Numbered from the stretch's first letter, positions 10,797-22,270 are shown. The stretch is 64,000 nt of DNA from Dromiciops gliroides (GCF_019393635.1 NC_057865.1:301768885-301832884); one strand, 5' to 3'. Numbers and translations: made by a program. Notes: generated by a model not told the origin, from the letters alone.

Positions 10797-11290
10797 TGTG
10801 CCATACTGTGTGTGTCAGTGTATTAGTGTGGGGTGTGTCTGTGTGTGGTGTGTGTGAGTATGTGGTATGTATGTGTGTGTGAGTGTGTGGGTTGTGGGGG
10901 GGTGTATGTGTATGTCTGTGTGTGATGTGTGAGTGTGTGGTGTGTGTGTCTGTGTGGTATGTGTGGTATGGATGTGTGTGTGTGAGTGTGGGGGGTGTGG
11001 GGGGGTGTCTGTGTGTGTGATGTGTGAGCGTGTGGTGTGTGTGTGTCTGTGTGGTGTGTGTGGTATGGATGTGTGTGTGTGAGTGTGGGAGGTGTGGGGG
11101 GGTGTATGAGTGTGTCTGTGGTATGTCTGTGTGTGTCTGTGTGTGGTGTATGAGTGTGTCTGTGTGATGTGTGAGTGTGTGTGTGGTATGTCTGTGTGTC
11201 TGTGTGTGGTGTGAGTTTGTGAGTGTATGAGTGTGTGTGTGTCTGTGTGTGGTGTGAGTGTGTGGATATGCATGCACATGTGCACACAGC
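10797..11290. repeat. TG-rich higher-order tandem array
   Basis: About 490 bases built almost only of TGTG, GAGTG, GGTG and TCTGTG words. Longer sub-repeats recur, such as GGTATGGATGTGTGTGTGTG, which appears twice, near 10965 and 11070. It is a decayed or expanded (TG)n with a higher-order period. The histidine/threonine-rich open frames on the opposite strand are artefacts of this composition. Confidence 0.9.
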
Positions 11291-11459
11291 ATGATTTTGT
11301 GGTGCTATAGCTCCCCAGCCCCCACTGATCTGCTTCCTCAGTAACCAGTAGGTATCACTCAGAGTGGATTTGGCCAAGGCAGGGCGCAGAGGGTCTCAGT
11401 TCTCCGCTGAGCTTCTTGGAGACCCTCCAAGCTGCCCAGTCTGTTCCCAGACAGTTTCC

Positions 11460-11585
11460 GGTCACTCAGTCAATCAATCAGCAAGCCTTCATTAATCACC
11501 TACTGTATGCCAGGCTGTGCTAAGCCCAGGAGATACAAAGAAGGAAAAACAACAATGGCCTCCCAAGGGGTCCCTTCCAGGGGGG
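11460..11585 (+). repeat. Interspersed repeat 5' part (TTAATCACCTACTG type)
   Basis: The run AATCAATCAGCAAGCCTTCA, then TATGCCAGGCTGTGCTAAG and GGAGATACAAAGAAGG, is the start of a common marsupial interspersed repeat whose later parts also occur in this window (22.9, 51.9 and 59.9 kb). The family name is not certain to me. Confidence 0.5.
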
Positions 11586-13420
11586 CCTGGCTTTAACCTT
11601 TAAGCTCAATGCAAGCTGTGGTTCCTCTAGAAAAGCGGCAGACCCTTCTATGCCCTGGCACCAGATTGGGAAACCCCTCAGCTGTTCTTCTCTACCAGCA
11701 ATTCATCCTTCTGAGTTGTAACTGTCTACAGCTTTTGTTCCTAGAAGGGGTTGTTGTGTCCAGAAGCCAAGCCTCTAAACAAATCAGACTTGCAAAGCAA
11801 CTATCATCTGCTCTGTCCTTGAACCCATTTCCCCCTGTTCACCAGGAGAGGTCTCCGTCCCAAGCCTGCCTCTGACTTAGTGTTAGAAGGTCCCTTTGTA
11901 AAAAGTCTCTTTAATGTCCATCTGCCCTTGCTCATTAACGTGCTTATTTCAGCATCATCTTCAGTGACTGCCTTTCTATAAACTGTTTCTAGAAACCTTG
12001 GTCCCCAAGGTCAGCAAACCCGTGAGAGCTGGGCCCGTCTGTAATGGCGCTCCTTGGAAAGCATCCAGTGATAAAGAAAGGCTCTGAAGACCAGCTTTGC
12101 TGCTCCCGGCAGTGGACATTGAAGTCCCTTTGTCTTAGTTTCCTGCTCTGTAAAGCTGAAGGGGGGAGGGGGGAGGCTGGGCCAAATGATTCCTCAGGCC
12201 TCTTCAGGCTCTTAGGCTCTTAACATGGGCAGGTTATAAGAGAAGTGTGTGAGAGTCTGAGGTAGGGAATGCAGCAGGCCACCTCAGTCTGTGACCCTTT
12301 CCGGCCCAGAGATTCCAGGATTCTGCCCACGTGTGTGGAGGTTCATTAATGCACCTTGGGACTGGCTAAGTGGTCAGGGACAGATGTATGTCCCCCAGGC
12401 CCTGCTGACAGAGCTTTGCTTTGAGATCAAAGAGAAGGAAGGCCCTGGGAACTTGGTGGGAGAGATAAGGGGGCCCAGTGGGGATCCCTGGGGCCTGCCA
12501 GGGTCAGCCTGAGGAACATGGGTCCTCGTGACATCCTGGGAACACCCCAAGCACAGGAAGGAAGGGCCCCAAGCTGCTGCTCTGGGGCCCTCCTGTTAAT
12601 GAGCAATAAATAAGCAAGGGTGAAACTAGACAGGCCTGGAGTCTGGAGAAGAAATCCCTGGGCAAATTTGGACCAGAAACTCTCAAAGGTTCCATCCCCT
12701 GAGGAGATTTAGGGTCATGGGCTTGAGAACTGACCAAGAAGGGCCTTAGAACACAGAGCCAGGAATATGGAGCTAGGCCGGACTATGGGGATCTTCTGAG
12801 GATGCCAAGGTTCTAGGTCTTCAGATACCTGAACAGCTCTCCTGGGGAAGGGCAACCAGCCTGGTTCTGCTTGGCCCCAAGGGCAGAACAGCAGCCTTGG
12901 GCTTCATGAAAGGCTGTGCCCTCATCCCGGAGCCACTCCAAAGTGAACCAGCTGCATGGAGGCAGGCCCTTGGGCAGAGGCCCACTGGCTACTGGGAGGG
13001 GCTTTCATGGAGTGAGTTCTTGTCCTGGGAGAGGCTCAACCCCATGGCCTCACTCTAGGGCGGGGTTGCCTGAGGTTGGTCAGAGAGGGATGGTTGCCCC
13101 TAAGACTTTGCCGTGGTCACATCTCTACTGATCTAAGGAGCAGTCAACCATGAAGCTTAAACAGGCTTCCCTAGGCCATGTCTGGAAATGGGAGCCACTG
13201 CCCCCCCCCCCCAAAGCCACTGACCTTTGCCAGAGGACATGGCCCCACCCCAAGGCTCCTGTCCATGCTGCTCCCAGGAATAGAACATTCCCAGCATTGC
13301 CCGAATAGCTCCTTGTAACTGGAGAGGCCAGGCCCCAGGAGGCCCCGGGAGGCCCCAGGGTATTCCAGTCAGAGCCTCCATGCTCAGTTGATGGAGATGG
13401 CTGAGGCAGGTGGCCTGGGA
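11586..13420. other. Gene-free stretch, mostly unique
   Basis: No gene recognised. A MIR-like fragment lies at about 12110-12215 (CTTAGTTTCCTGCTCTGTAAAGC). A short cytosine run lies at about 13200-13212. The remainder shows no feature I can support. Confidence 0.4.
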
Positions 13421-13424
13421 AACA

Positions 13425-13650
13425 GGGGTCCAGACAGGAGACGAGACCCCTGGGTTCTAGGCTGGCTCTGCTCTGAGGCCTTGGGACATGTCAGTTCTGT
13501 TGTCTGGGCCAGAGCTTCCTACTTTGAAAAATGAGGACTCCAAGATCTGTAAGTAACATTCAGCGTGCGAAGGCTCTCCCAGCTCAGAAGTTCTGTGTTC
13601 TAGGTTCTAAGGTCCCTTTGGGTCCTGGCCTCTATGGAAAAGAGCTCTCC
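13425..13650 (+). repeat. Sense MIR-type SINE with tail unit
   Basis: Degraded MIR-type SINE: CTGGGTTCTAGGCTGGCTCTG, CCTTGGGACATGTCAGTTC, AAAAATGAGGACTCC, then a tail reading GTTCTGTGTTCTAGGTTCTA. Confidence 0.55.
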
Positions 13651-13872
13651 AGATCTACCCATGACTAAGGTCTGTTCCACTTCCAATGTCTAGACTGGGG
13701 CCCCACGCAGGAGAGTGACCACTGCTCTCTGGGGCCCAGCCCACGGATCCCTGCCTCCCAGGATGGGCCTGGGCCCTCTCCTGTCTGAACTAAACAGCCC
13801 TGGTTCCTTTGCTTGGTCCTGGCAGGGCCTGGGCTCTACTTCCTCACTGTCTCCATCACCCTCCTCTGGGGG

Positions 13873-14277
13873 GCAGTCAATCAATGAAGGAACAGCCATT
13901 TTTTAAGTGCCTACTGTGTACCAGGCTGATCCCTGGGGAAACAAAGAAAGGCAAAAGCGACTGACCCTCCCTAGCACCCCCTGGTCTGTTGGAGAGTGCT
14001 GGGCCTGAAGTTGGGAAGACCTGAGTTCAAATCTAGCTTCAGACATTTATTAGCTGTGTGACCCTGGGCAAGTCACTCATCTCTGTTCGCCTCAGTTTTA
14101 CAAATATTGTCTCATTTGATGCTCACAACAACCCTGGGAGGGAGGTGATATTATTATCTTCATTTTACAGAAGGGAAGCTGTCTAAGGTCATGCAGCTAG
14201 TAAGTACCTGGCTGGATTTGAACTCAGATACCTCTGAATACAGGGCCAGTGCTCTGTCTACTGCACCACCTCAAAAG
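13873..14277. repeat. Composite of a repeat start, a sense SINE and an antisense MIR
   Basis: 13873-13965 is the TTTTTAAGTGCCTACTGTGTACCAGG repeat start. 13985-14100 is a sense SINE body (CCTGAGTTCAAATCTAGC, GTGTGACCCTGGGCAAGTCA). 14100-14277 is a reverse MIR-type SINE (CATTTTACAGAAGGGAAGC, GGATTTGAACTCAGATACC, CTACTGCACCACCT). The opposed halves form an inverted arrangement. Confidence 0.65.
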
Positions 14278-14979
14278 CAAGATTATGAAAATGCTTTTTA
14301 AACTGGAAAGGGAACTTATCATTTCATCTATTTAACAAAGGATTTAACATGCAGTACCACCTTCCCCCCAACCTGCACTCACACGAACATACATGCGTTA
14401 GATCACATGGAGGGTAGTTACTCCTTGTTTCAAAGACACCCTTTGGGTTTGCATTCCTAAAATGACAGCTCATGAGCCCCCATAAGTTCACTTGCCTCTA
14501 ATGGTCTGCCAGGAGGTACTACAAGACTACAGCAGAGACATTTCCTGAGCTGATCCAGGAAGGATAGTAATTACAAAACATTTGGTCCAGAGACTGGGGG
14601 TAGGGGACAGAAATATACAAAGTGTTTCCATTAGTGGAAAGAGTGAGAGCACAGAGTACATGGGAAATGAGGAACTTATGTCAGAAACACATGTGGCAAA
14701 GGTAACTAAAATCTTGAGTATTGTAGGTCCCCTATGGATGTCCTTTCTCTTCATGGTGGCTTCCTTCCTACTGCTTTTCCCCAGAGTACAATTCCTTTGG
14801 TGGGTTCCTCAGCAAGGTTCATTGAGCCTAATCCTCTCTGCATCTTGATTCCCAATGACTGGAGCTCTTTCTCCCTTATATGGTTGGTTCTCTTTTCTAC
14901 CACAAGGGGTCACACCTGAAAGCTGCCTTTGACTTGTCTCTGTTTCTCTATCTGTCATTATCTGTCTCTTTCTCATCCC

Positions 14980-15150
14980 CCCACACTCACAATCACACAC
15001 ATATACACAGCCACTCATATTCACACTGACAACCACACACATATACACAGTCACACATATTCACACTCACATTCCACACACACACACTACACATACACAC
15101 TCATGAATACACACACACACCTACACACTCACATGCATATCCACCCCACT
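14980..15150. repeat. CA-rich simple repeat
   Basis: Imperfect CACACA/CATATACACA array with interruptions, about 170 bases. Confidence 0.85.
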
Positions 15151-15620
15151 CAATGTTTTCTGGGTCCAACTTTCACTTCAGATCCTTGAAAACTACAAAT
15201 ACAGCAGGATGAATAACCTGCTTTTAATATTCCATTTTAAAAATCTGAATATAAACATTTAAAAACAACTCGACAATGAGTCAAAAGAATAATAAGCTTG
15301 TTTTTCAATGTTTTCAGTGCAGTGGGGTGGGAGTGGGGGGCTGACCAATGAGGGCTTTGTCCTTTGAGCATGCTCAGATTTGTCCTTCCTAACAGAGGAA
15401 GAGTTTCTCCTCTTGCTGCCAATCCAACATGTGGCACTTTGGAGCTTGATGGTTATGGAGAGGATGAAAAGCTTTCTAACTGGCTTCCAAAGGGGAAGGG
15501 TTGATGGATGACTCACTAGTTGCCAGACCAGAGCTGAGTGTGCATTCAGAGGACTTGAGCAGATGAAACTTCTCTCTTCCCTGGGAGTTTTGGGATGGGG
15601 GGACCACTAGGGTTGCCAGC
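15151..15620. other. Unique stretch, no gene seen
   Basis: AT-rich at about 15200-15300, otherwise mixed. Nothing recognisable. Confidence 0.35.
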
Positions 15621-16205
15621 AGTCCCATCCCCCATTTGGACTCTAGATGTCCAGGTCATTTCTGATGTCCTATGTGTCTATTGATTCCTTACTTTAGGTG
15701 AGCCAGTGGCCTGAGCTGTGAGTGCCCAGGTAAGTGTGTGGCAGGCAGGAGGAGCCATCTGAGAGGCTCTGCTGGTGACTAAGTTCTAGAGATTGAGAAC
15801 AGCCTGAGAATGCAGCTGCTCTTGGAGCCTTGATCCCTTGAGACAGAGAAGAGCTAACTATGGGCTCCAGGAAGGCAGGAACCCACTGAGCCCAGAGAGC
15901 TCTACCTGAGGGGAACCATGTGAAGACTCCTCAACAGGACAGCAAGGCTTCCAGGAAAAGGAGTTGGGAGGACCCTGTGGCCAGACGGGTCCTTCCCATA
16001 TGTTTCTCACTTCCATTGTACTTAAAGGTTCAGCCCACTTTCCCTAGCAACTTTAGGGGTGCCAGGGGTGAGTGTATCCCCACCTTGTATGGGGAATTTG
16101 TAACTATGATTTCTGTTATACTTTCTCAGTAAAGACTCCCTTTTCTAAAAAGTAACAGAGTTCTGCTGGTTGATGATTGAGATGGGGGAGCATACGAGAT
16201 GGGGG
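15620..16205 (+). mobile_element. Possible LTR fossil
   Basis: About 580 bases of non-SINE sequence. The 3' third carries CTTTCTCAGTAAAGACTCCC, then GAGTTCTGCTGGTTGATGAT, the general look of an LTR polyadenylation/R-U5 region. No internal gag, pol or env sequence is seen beside it, so if it is a retroviral element it would be a lone, old and degraded LTR. The family is not assigned. It could also be unique DNA that merely resembles one. Confidence 0.25.
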
Positions 16206-16254
16206 TTTGTGATCAATGGTATTAGAAGTCATAAGCCCTCAGGGTTATCCCTGG

Positions 16255-16495
16255 TACCCTGAAAGGAGAAGGCATTTAGGTAGTACTATGGGTACTGTGC
16301 TTGCAGTCAGGAAGCCATACCTCCTATCTGTGTGGTCCTGGGCAAGTCACTTAACCTATATCTGCCTCGGTTTCCTTAACTGTAAAATGAGAAATTCAAT
16401 AGCATCTCTATCCCAGGCCTGTTGTGAGGATCAAGTAATAGAATATTTGTAAAGCACTAAGCACAGTTCTTGGCACATTGTCCTCTGTCCAGCTC
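16255..16495 (+). repeat. Sense MIR-type SINE
   Basis: GTGTGGTCCTGGGCAAGTCA, CCTCGGTTTCCTTAACTGTA, CCTGTTGTGAGGATCAA, TTTGTAAAGCACTAAGCACA: nearly the whole MIR-type SINE with its 3' region. Confidence 0.8.
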
Positions 16496-16499
16496 CTAA

Positions 16500-17035
16500 C
16501 CTAAACTGTTGTTAGTCCAGTGTGAGTTGGAAGTGAGGCCAGAGTGGGGCGCTATACAGCATGTATTATAGCACTATTAACACTACACTCTCCAGCATGT
16601 TAGCTTAGCTTAGTTAAAGGACACGAGGAAAGACCCCAGTGTCTTAAGAGACCCCCCTATTAATACAGTTAGGAAGGCTGGGCAGTTAGGCTGGGGGCTG
16701 GGAAGGCAGCACCTGCTGCCCGTAGTCCTGCAGAGGGGACACGCCCTGATAAAATTCAGTGGAACAAACATTGAAGTCCTTCTAAGCTCAAGATGTTAAG
16801 TTGCATGCTGGTGGTGCCTGTCCTGAGAGCTTACGTTCTACTGTAATCGATAGGCTGAAGAAACCAGGGCCCCAAGCTCTGGTGGTGGACTGGCCACTTA
16901 CACTTTCCCACAGTAATTCAGGACCCCCTCAAGAGCCCCCACCCCCCAACCAGGATCTGAGCTCAGTGACCATCTGGGCTATCTCTCTCCTCTATGACTC
17001 TCTCAGGAAGAGAAATTCTTAAGGCAAGTTCAAGC
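16500..17035. other. Unique stretch, no gene seen
   Basis: Nothing recognised. A short run near 16595-16620 contains repeated TTAGCTTAGCTTAG. Confidence 0.35.
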
Positions 17036-17039
17036 AGAA

Positions 17040-17965
17040 ACCAATGAAACTCAGCCTGGAGTGCTGAGTTCTGGGTCAGGAAGACTTGGGTGCGAATCCT
17101 GCTTCAGATACTCATTAACTGTTGGAACTTGAGTAAGAAACAGCTCTGAGCCTTGGTTTCTCACTTGTTGACCTCTCATGTTCCTTCTAGCTCTGAAGGC
17201 GAGCAACCTGTGCTCTCCAGAGGCGAAAGGGAACTTACCACATAGAAAAGATGGTCTCAGAGTCCAAGCCCTCTGTTTTCAAGTCTGGCTTCTGGGGCTG
17301 CCTTTCTTTCCCGAGGCACAGCTGCCATCTTGTGGCCCATGTGAGAATGGCTGTCAAGGCTGGCTCTCACTGACAAGGGGAATGGCTGAGATCCCATTTC
17401 ATACACCCAGAGCTAGAAAGGTCCTCAGAAACCAGAAGATCCAACTCTTTCATTTTACAGAGGAGCAGTGACTCATCCAGAGTCACTCAGATGACTAAGC
17501 AGAGTCAGGATTGGAACTCAGGTCCTGTGAGAGAACACAATATTCTTTCTATTATTCCAGACATAAAGTGATAGAATTGGGGAGCAGAAGGAGCCTTCAA
17601 GACTTTCTAGTCCAGTTCCCCCATTTTACAGACCAAGAAACAGAGATTCCGAGAGAAACCATGATTTGACCAAGGTCACATAGCAAGTCAATGGCAGAAT
17701 CGAGTCAGGACCCAGACCTAAGAGACTGTCTAGTCCAATGTCGTCATCTTTCAGATAAGGAAATGCAGAATCTAGGAGGTTAAGGGTCTGGGAGACCCTA
17801 AACAAGTCACTTTAACCTCGCTCTGCCTCAGTTTCTCCAACTGTAAAATGGAGAGAATATTGCACCTACTTTGCAGGGTCGTTGTGAGGATCAAATAAGA
17901 TACTATTTGTAAAGTGCTTAGTCAGTGCCTAGCACATAGTAGGTAATTAATAAATGTGTATACCC
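17040..17965. repeat. Cluster of MIR-type SINEs in both orientations
   Basis: A sense copy lies at 17055-17170. An antisense copy lies at about 17405-17535 (CATTTTACAGAGGAGCAGTG). A second antisense copy lies at about 17565-17725 (CCCATTTTACAGACCAAGAA, CATAGCAAGTCA). A sense copy lies at about 17790-17960, ending in GCCTAGCACATAGTAGG and TTAATAAATG. Confidence 0.75.
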
Positions 17966-18665
17966 ATCCTTCCTACCCCACTCCCACCACAAATGTTGCC
18001 CAGGGAGAGTCAGGATGGCTGACTCCACAACCAGGGCTCTTTCCAGTGGACTGCATTGCCTTCCCATTTATTGGGTCACAGACTGAACATAAGAGAAAAA
18101 ACACATGTTCCCAGAGTGTGGCTTCTAAAGAAGAGCAGGCAGGTAGGATGGTACAGTGGATAGTGTTTGGTGTGGAAATGAATGCATTCTACAAATCAGG
18201 CCTTGCTCTATTTTTTTGTTGATTTCTACACTTAAGAAAGTGACAGAGAAAATGTGAACAATGCATAGTCAACTGAAAAGTGTCTCAGGGTAGGTTTTTT
18301 TTCTCAGCAAGCAGGTGGTTAAATATTCACCAGAGAAGCCCTGAGCCCATCCCCGTGGGAGAAGTGATGAGGCAGTAGGGGCTGGGGGCAGTGAGGGCTG
18401 GGGGAAGCTGCCACTTCAACTCAGAATTTGTAACCCACAAAGAAAGGAAAACCTGGCACAGTCTGACATCTCCTCCCCTCCCAGCTGAAGGGAGAACAGA
18501 TCTGAAAAGACAGACAGCATCCCGCGGACTCGATTCTGTGGGAAAAGTTGACTCATGGCAGAAGGGAAGCTCTTAGTAATGGGACTCTGAAGGCTTCATA
18601 AAGGAAAACAATGAGGAGGAGGAGGAGGAGGAAAAGGGGGAGTGGTCTAGAGACGGTGTGTAGAC
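17966..18665. other. Unique stretch with short GAG run
   Basis: No gene or transposon recognised. A short (GAG)n run lies at about 18610-18632. Confidence 0.35.
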
Positions 18666-18689
18666 AGGAGGGCTTCTTCCAGACCTATT

Positions 18690-19142
18690 AAAAAAGCGAC
18701 ATTTTTATTTAAAGTTTTGAGTTCCAAATTCTCTCCCTTACTTCCTCCATCCCCTCCCCAGGCACAATCAGATATAGATTATGCATGTGCAATTATGTAA
18801 AACATTTCCATAGTAGTCATTTTGCATAAGAAGATTCAAATGAATGAAAGAAATAAAGTGAAAAATAGCACGCTTCAGTCTGTGTTTAATGAATATCGGT
18901 TCTTTGTTTGGAGGTGGATAGTATGTTTCATCATTAGTCCTTTGGAATTGTCTTGGATCATTGTATTACTGAGAATAGTTAAGTCATTCACAGGTCTTCA
19001 AACCATATCGCTGTCTCTGTGCACAATGTTCTCCTGGTTCTTCTCACTTCACTCTACATCAGTCCAGGCCTTTCTGAAATCCTCCTGCTTGTCATTTCTT
19101 ATAGCACAATAATATTCCATCACTATCATATACCACAGGACC
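18690..19142 (-). mobile_element. L1 LINE 3' end, minus strand
   Basis: Read on the minus strand this is the last part of an L1 ORF2 plus 3' UTR. ATGGAATATTATTGTGCTAT and AGAAATGA correspond to the WNTATGGAATAC/AAAAATGA segment of mammalian L1 ORF2. These are followed by the GAGTGAAGTGAGAAGAACCA block that also occurs in the L1 at 19.4-20.3 kb. The element ends at a TTTAAATAAAAATG tail near 18690. It is 5' truncated and degraded, an ordinary dead LINE copy. Confidence 0.75.
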
Positions 19143-19429
19143 CCCTCATTGGGTCCGAGGATCAAACTGAGGAGCAGAGTTAAAGGGCACATGGGCAGTC
19201 AAGGCAGGGCACTGATGAAGGCTGACGGGAAAAAGATGGCTGGTTTAAGCTAACTTGGAGTCCCCAGGAGCATGAAAGAGGGATCAAGACTGACTTGGAC
19301 TAGGCTGATGGCTCACAGTAAGAACACAAGGCAAAACTACTCAACTCTGGCTCTGCTTCTATTTTCTTTACCAAAGAGAGAGATTTGGGGATTCAGAAGG
19401 CTGGAGGAAAACTGAATAATAGGGAATTG

Positions 19430-20335
19430 AAACCCAAGTTAATATTCCCAAAGGGCTATGGGACTGTGAATACCACTACTAGGTCTGTATCCCAAAGAGA
19501 TCATAGAAGAGGGAAAAGGACCTACATGTACTAAAATATTTATAGCAGTTCTTTGTGGTGGTAAAGAATTGGAAATCGAGGGAATGCCCATCAGTTGGGG
19601 AATGGCTGGGGGCAGCTAGGTGGCACAATGGATAAAGTACTGGCCCTGGATTCAGGAGGACCTGAGTTCAAATCCGGTCACAGACACTTGACACTAGTTG
19701 TGTGACCCTGGGCAAGTCACTTAACCCTCATTGCTCCGAAAAAAAGAAAAAAGGGTGGGGGGAGGGAATGGCTGGACAAGTTGTGGTATATGTATGTAAT
19801 CGAATACTATTGTGCAGTAAGAAATGATGAGCAGGCAGATTTCAGAGAAACCGGGAAAGACTTAAGTGGACTAATGCTGAGTGAAGTGAGCAGAGCCAGG
19901 AGAACATTGTACACAGTAACAGCAACATTGTGTGATGATCAACTGTGATAGACTTAGCTCTACTCAGCAATGCAATGATCCAAGACAATTCCAAAGGACT
20001 CATGATGGAAATTGTTCTCCATGTCTAGAAAAAGAACTATAGAATCTGAATGAAGATTGAACCATACTGTTTCTACTTTTTGTTCTTTTTCTTTTTTGAG
20101 GTTTTTCCCTTTTGTTCTGGTTCTTTTTTCACAACATGACTAATGAAAAAATATGTTTAATGTGATTATACATATAAAACCTATATCAGATTTCTTTCTT
20201 TCTTGGGGAGGGGGGAGGGAAGGGGGGGAAAGAGAAAAATTTGGAGCTAAAATCCCATGAAAACAAATGACAAAAACTATCTTTACATGTAACTGGAAAA
20301 TAATAAAATACTTTTATGATTAAAAGAAAGCTAAA
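19430..20335 (+). mobile_element. L1 LINE 3' portion, split by a SINE
   Basis: ACCACTACTAGGTCTGTATC and CCCAAAGAGATCATAG align with the L1 ORF2 end (human: CCCATTACTGGGTATATACC). GTATATGTATGTAATCGAAT plus ACTATTGTGCAGTAAGAAAT continues it, followed by a 3' UTR with a G-rich tract at about 20203-20232 and an AATAATAAAATAC tail near 20300. The copy is 5' truncated. The 154-base SINE at 19610-19763 interrupts it and must be younger. Confidence 0.8.
19610..19763 (+). repeat. Marsupial tRNA-type SINE inside L1
   Basis: Full SINE from GGGCAGCTAGGTGGCACAAT to an A-rich tail (GAAAAAAAGAAAAAAGGG). Flanking target-site duplication GGGAATGGCTGG at 19598-19609 and 19764-19775 (12 bases, perfect), so the insertion into the L1 is clear. 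Confidence 0.92.
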
Positions 20336-20446
20336 ATGAACAAAAAAGAAGCCCAAGTTAATGAAGAGACAAAAGTTTAGCTAATCTTAGTGAGAATAAG
20401 TCGCCAGGCTGGCATCGAGGTACAGCATGTATTGAAAGTCAGAGGA

Positions 20447-20601
20447 GGGGGCAGCTAGGTGGTGCAGTGGATAGAGCACTGACCCTGGATTCAGGAAGAC
20501 CTGAATTCAAATCTGATCTCAGACACTTGACACTTGCTAGTTGTGTGACTCTGGGCAAGTCACTTAACCCTCATTGCCCCACAAAACAAACAAACAAACA
20601 A
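20447..20601 (+). repeat. Marsupial tRNA-type SINE with target duplication
   Basis: GGGGCAGCTAGGTGGTGCAG to a (CAAA)n tail. Target-site duplication GAAAGTCAGAGGA at 20434-20446 and 20602-20614. The right flank continues as a MIR-type SINE, so this copy landed at or near the 5' part of an older MIR. Confidence 0.92.
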
Positions 20602-20765
20602 GAAAGTCAGAGGACCTGGGTCCAAATTCTGGTTCTGCCACTTGTCAACTGTATGACCTTGGGTCAGTTTCCCCATCTGACTAATAGGGGGTGGGGTGGG
20701 ATATAGGGTCTCTAAAGGCCCTTCCAGCTCTGAATCTATAATCCTATGGTGCATTCTAGGCTACT
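20602..20765 (+). repeat. MIR-type SINE
   Basis: ACCTGGGTCCAAATTCTGG, GTATGACCTTGGGTCAGTTT, GGCCCTTCCAGCTCTGAATC, TATAATCCTATGG: a sense MIR with its own 3' tail present as a single unit. Confidence 0.8.
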
Positions 20766-20984
20766 TATAAGGACTGTGGTGGCTATGACTGTGGAATCCC
20801 TTTATCTTGTGCCATCTTTGAAAAATTATGGAGGAATATTGGAGGTGCCATGAACTAGAAACCAGAAAAGGCTGGGCCAAACAAGAGAAAAAGGGAGAAG
20901 GTAGATCCTTCAACATTTGCATCATCGATAGACTCCATTAGGACAGAGGGAGTCTGTGAGTGCCAAGAATGGCAGGAACCATGG

Positions 20985-21160
20985 TTGTCATTGTTCATCC
21001 TTCCTCATCAAAGAGGACCAATGACAATCACTAGGGTGATGTCTTCTTGACTCGCTCATGAATTGGATTTGTGAGCTAGAGCTGCACCGAGTCTTCGGCC
21101 TCACTCTCTCCTGGGTCATCAGAGTCTAATGGCAGGACAAAAGTCAGGAAGACTGGCAAT
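20985..21160 (-). repeat. Antisense SINE 3' body (BovB/RTE-tail type)
   Basis: Reads TTCATCCTTCCTCATCAAAG and AGGACCAATGACAATCAC, then GGTGATGTCTTCTTGACTCG. This is the reverse of the 3' body seen in full at 50825-51015 (CCTCTTTGAGAAGGAAGGATGACAAG), in a diverged copy. Confidence 0.6.
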
Positions 21161-21464
21161 GGCCCAGGTCACAGTGGAGGCTAGAGACATCTATTCTTCT
21201 GCCTTTGCAGCCCCTCGCCCTCCCTCCACTTGGGGTGCCATGTCCTTGCATGCCAGTGCTCTGTCCTTGGGAGTATAATTTTTGGTTGCTTATATTTTGT
21301 AAGATATTTTGGGATTTGGGAGATAGATTTTTTTCTAAAACCTGAGACAATTTACTCTTTGTCTTGTGCAGTTTTTAATAATTTCTTGACATATATGGAA
21401 AAACAGACTTTAAAAAAATAATGGTTTTAAATTAGTCCAATGACTCTCTGGACCAGCCTGTTGT

Positions 21465-21705
21465 ATTTCAGATGGAGCAGGGGTCATTCTGAACTCACTG
21501 GAGGAACTGAGGCCCAGTGGAAAGAGTTCTGAACACAGTCAGGCTCCCCAGGTCCTGCCAACTTCCTGTGTGGTTTTGGGCAAGTGACTGCAGCCCTGCG
21601 CCTTTCTTCCTTCCTCTATAAAATGGTGATGAGATTCCCACACTTCACAGTGTGGTCAGGAGGACCAGAAAGTGGTTTGTAAACTGTGAAGGACTGGGCA
21701 AAGGT
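21465..21705 (+). repeat. Sense MIR-type SINE
   Basis: GAAAGAGTTCTGAACACAGTCAGG, TGTGTGGTTTTGGGCAAGTG, CTATAAAATGGTGATGAGAT, AAAGTGGTTTGTAAACTGTG. Confidence 0.7.
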
Positions 21706-22004
21706 GAGCGAATATGAACGTTATTATGGTGATTATTTCTGTATCTGCCCCCCCCCAGGGGACAGAGACTTGTTAGAAAAGCAGAAAACAAAATCCCAGA
21801 TATATACCAGGGATCTTGACCTGAGGGCCAGGAAGTTGTTTTTTAAAGATATTTTGAGAGTTGTATTTCAATGTGAGTGATTTCCTTGGAAATCCTGTTT
21901 TACATTTTGTGCACTTGGGCCAAAAGGGCCCATGACACAGGGCAGGTGAAGAACTCCTGCCGAATCCTCTGCTTGGCAAAGAAGTGGAGGACTTCACAGG
22001 AAGA

Positions 22005-22270
22005 ATGTTGCCTGTACTCTGTTGTTCCATCTTTTCAATCGTGTCCGATTATCTGTGACCCCATTTGGGGTTTTCTAGGCAGAGATACTGAAACAGTTGG
22101 CCATTTCTTTCTCCAGCTAATTTTAGATGTGAGAAAACTGAGGTAAGCAGAGTGAAGTGACTTGTCCAGGGTTACACAGCTAGGAAGTGTCTCAGGTCAC
22201 ATTTGAACTCGAGAAGATTAGTCTTCCAGACTCCAGACCCAGGGCTATGTGCACTATGGTGCTGTCCAGT
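22005..22270. repeat. BovB/RTE-derived segment joined to antisense SINE
   Basis: TCGTGTCCGATTATCTGTGA and CCCCATTTGGGGTTTTCTAG are the hallmark of a BovB/RTE-derived SINE family common in marsupials. They run into TGAGAAAACTGAGG, GACTTGTCCAGGGTTACAC and CACTATGGTGCTGTCC, the reverse tRNA-type SINE. A second copy lies at 45.5 kb. Confidence 0.7.

Noticed and set aside
10744-11377. Histidine/threonine-rich open frames of 150-180 codons
   Set aside because: Direct translations of the TG array.
15620-16205. Complete retrovirus-like element around the possible LTR
   Set aside because: No coding region or second LTR is visible nearby; only a lone LTR-like stretch, and even that is uncertain.
19610-19763. 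tRNA gene signal (GTTCAAATCC box B-like)
   Set aside because: The box B-like word belongs to the tRNA-derived SINE; no cloverleaf of a functional tRNA is present here or in the other copies.
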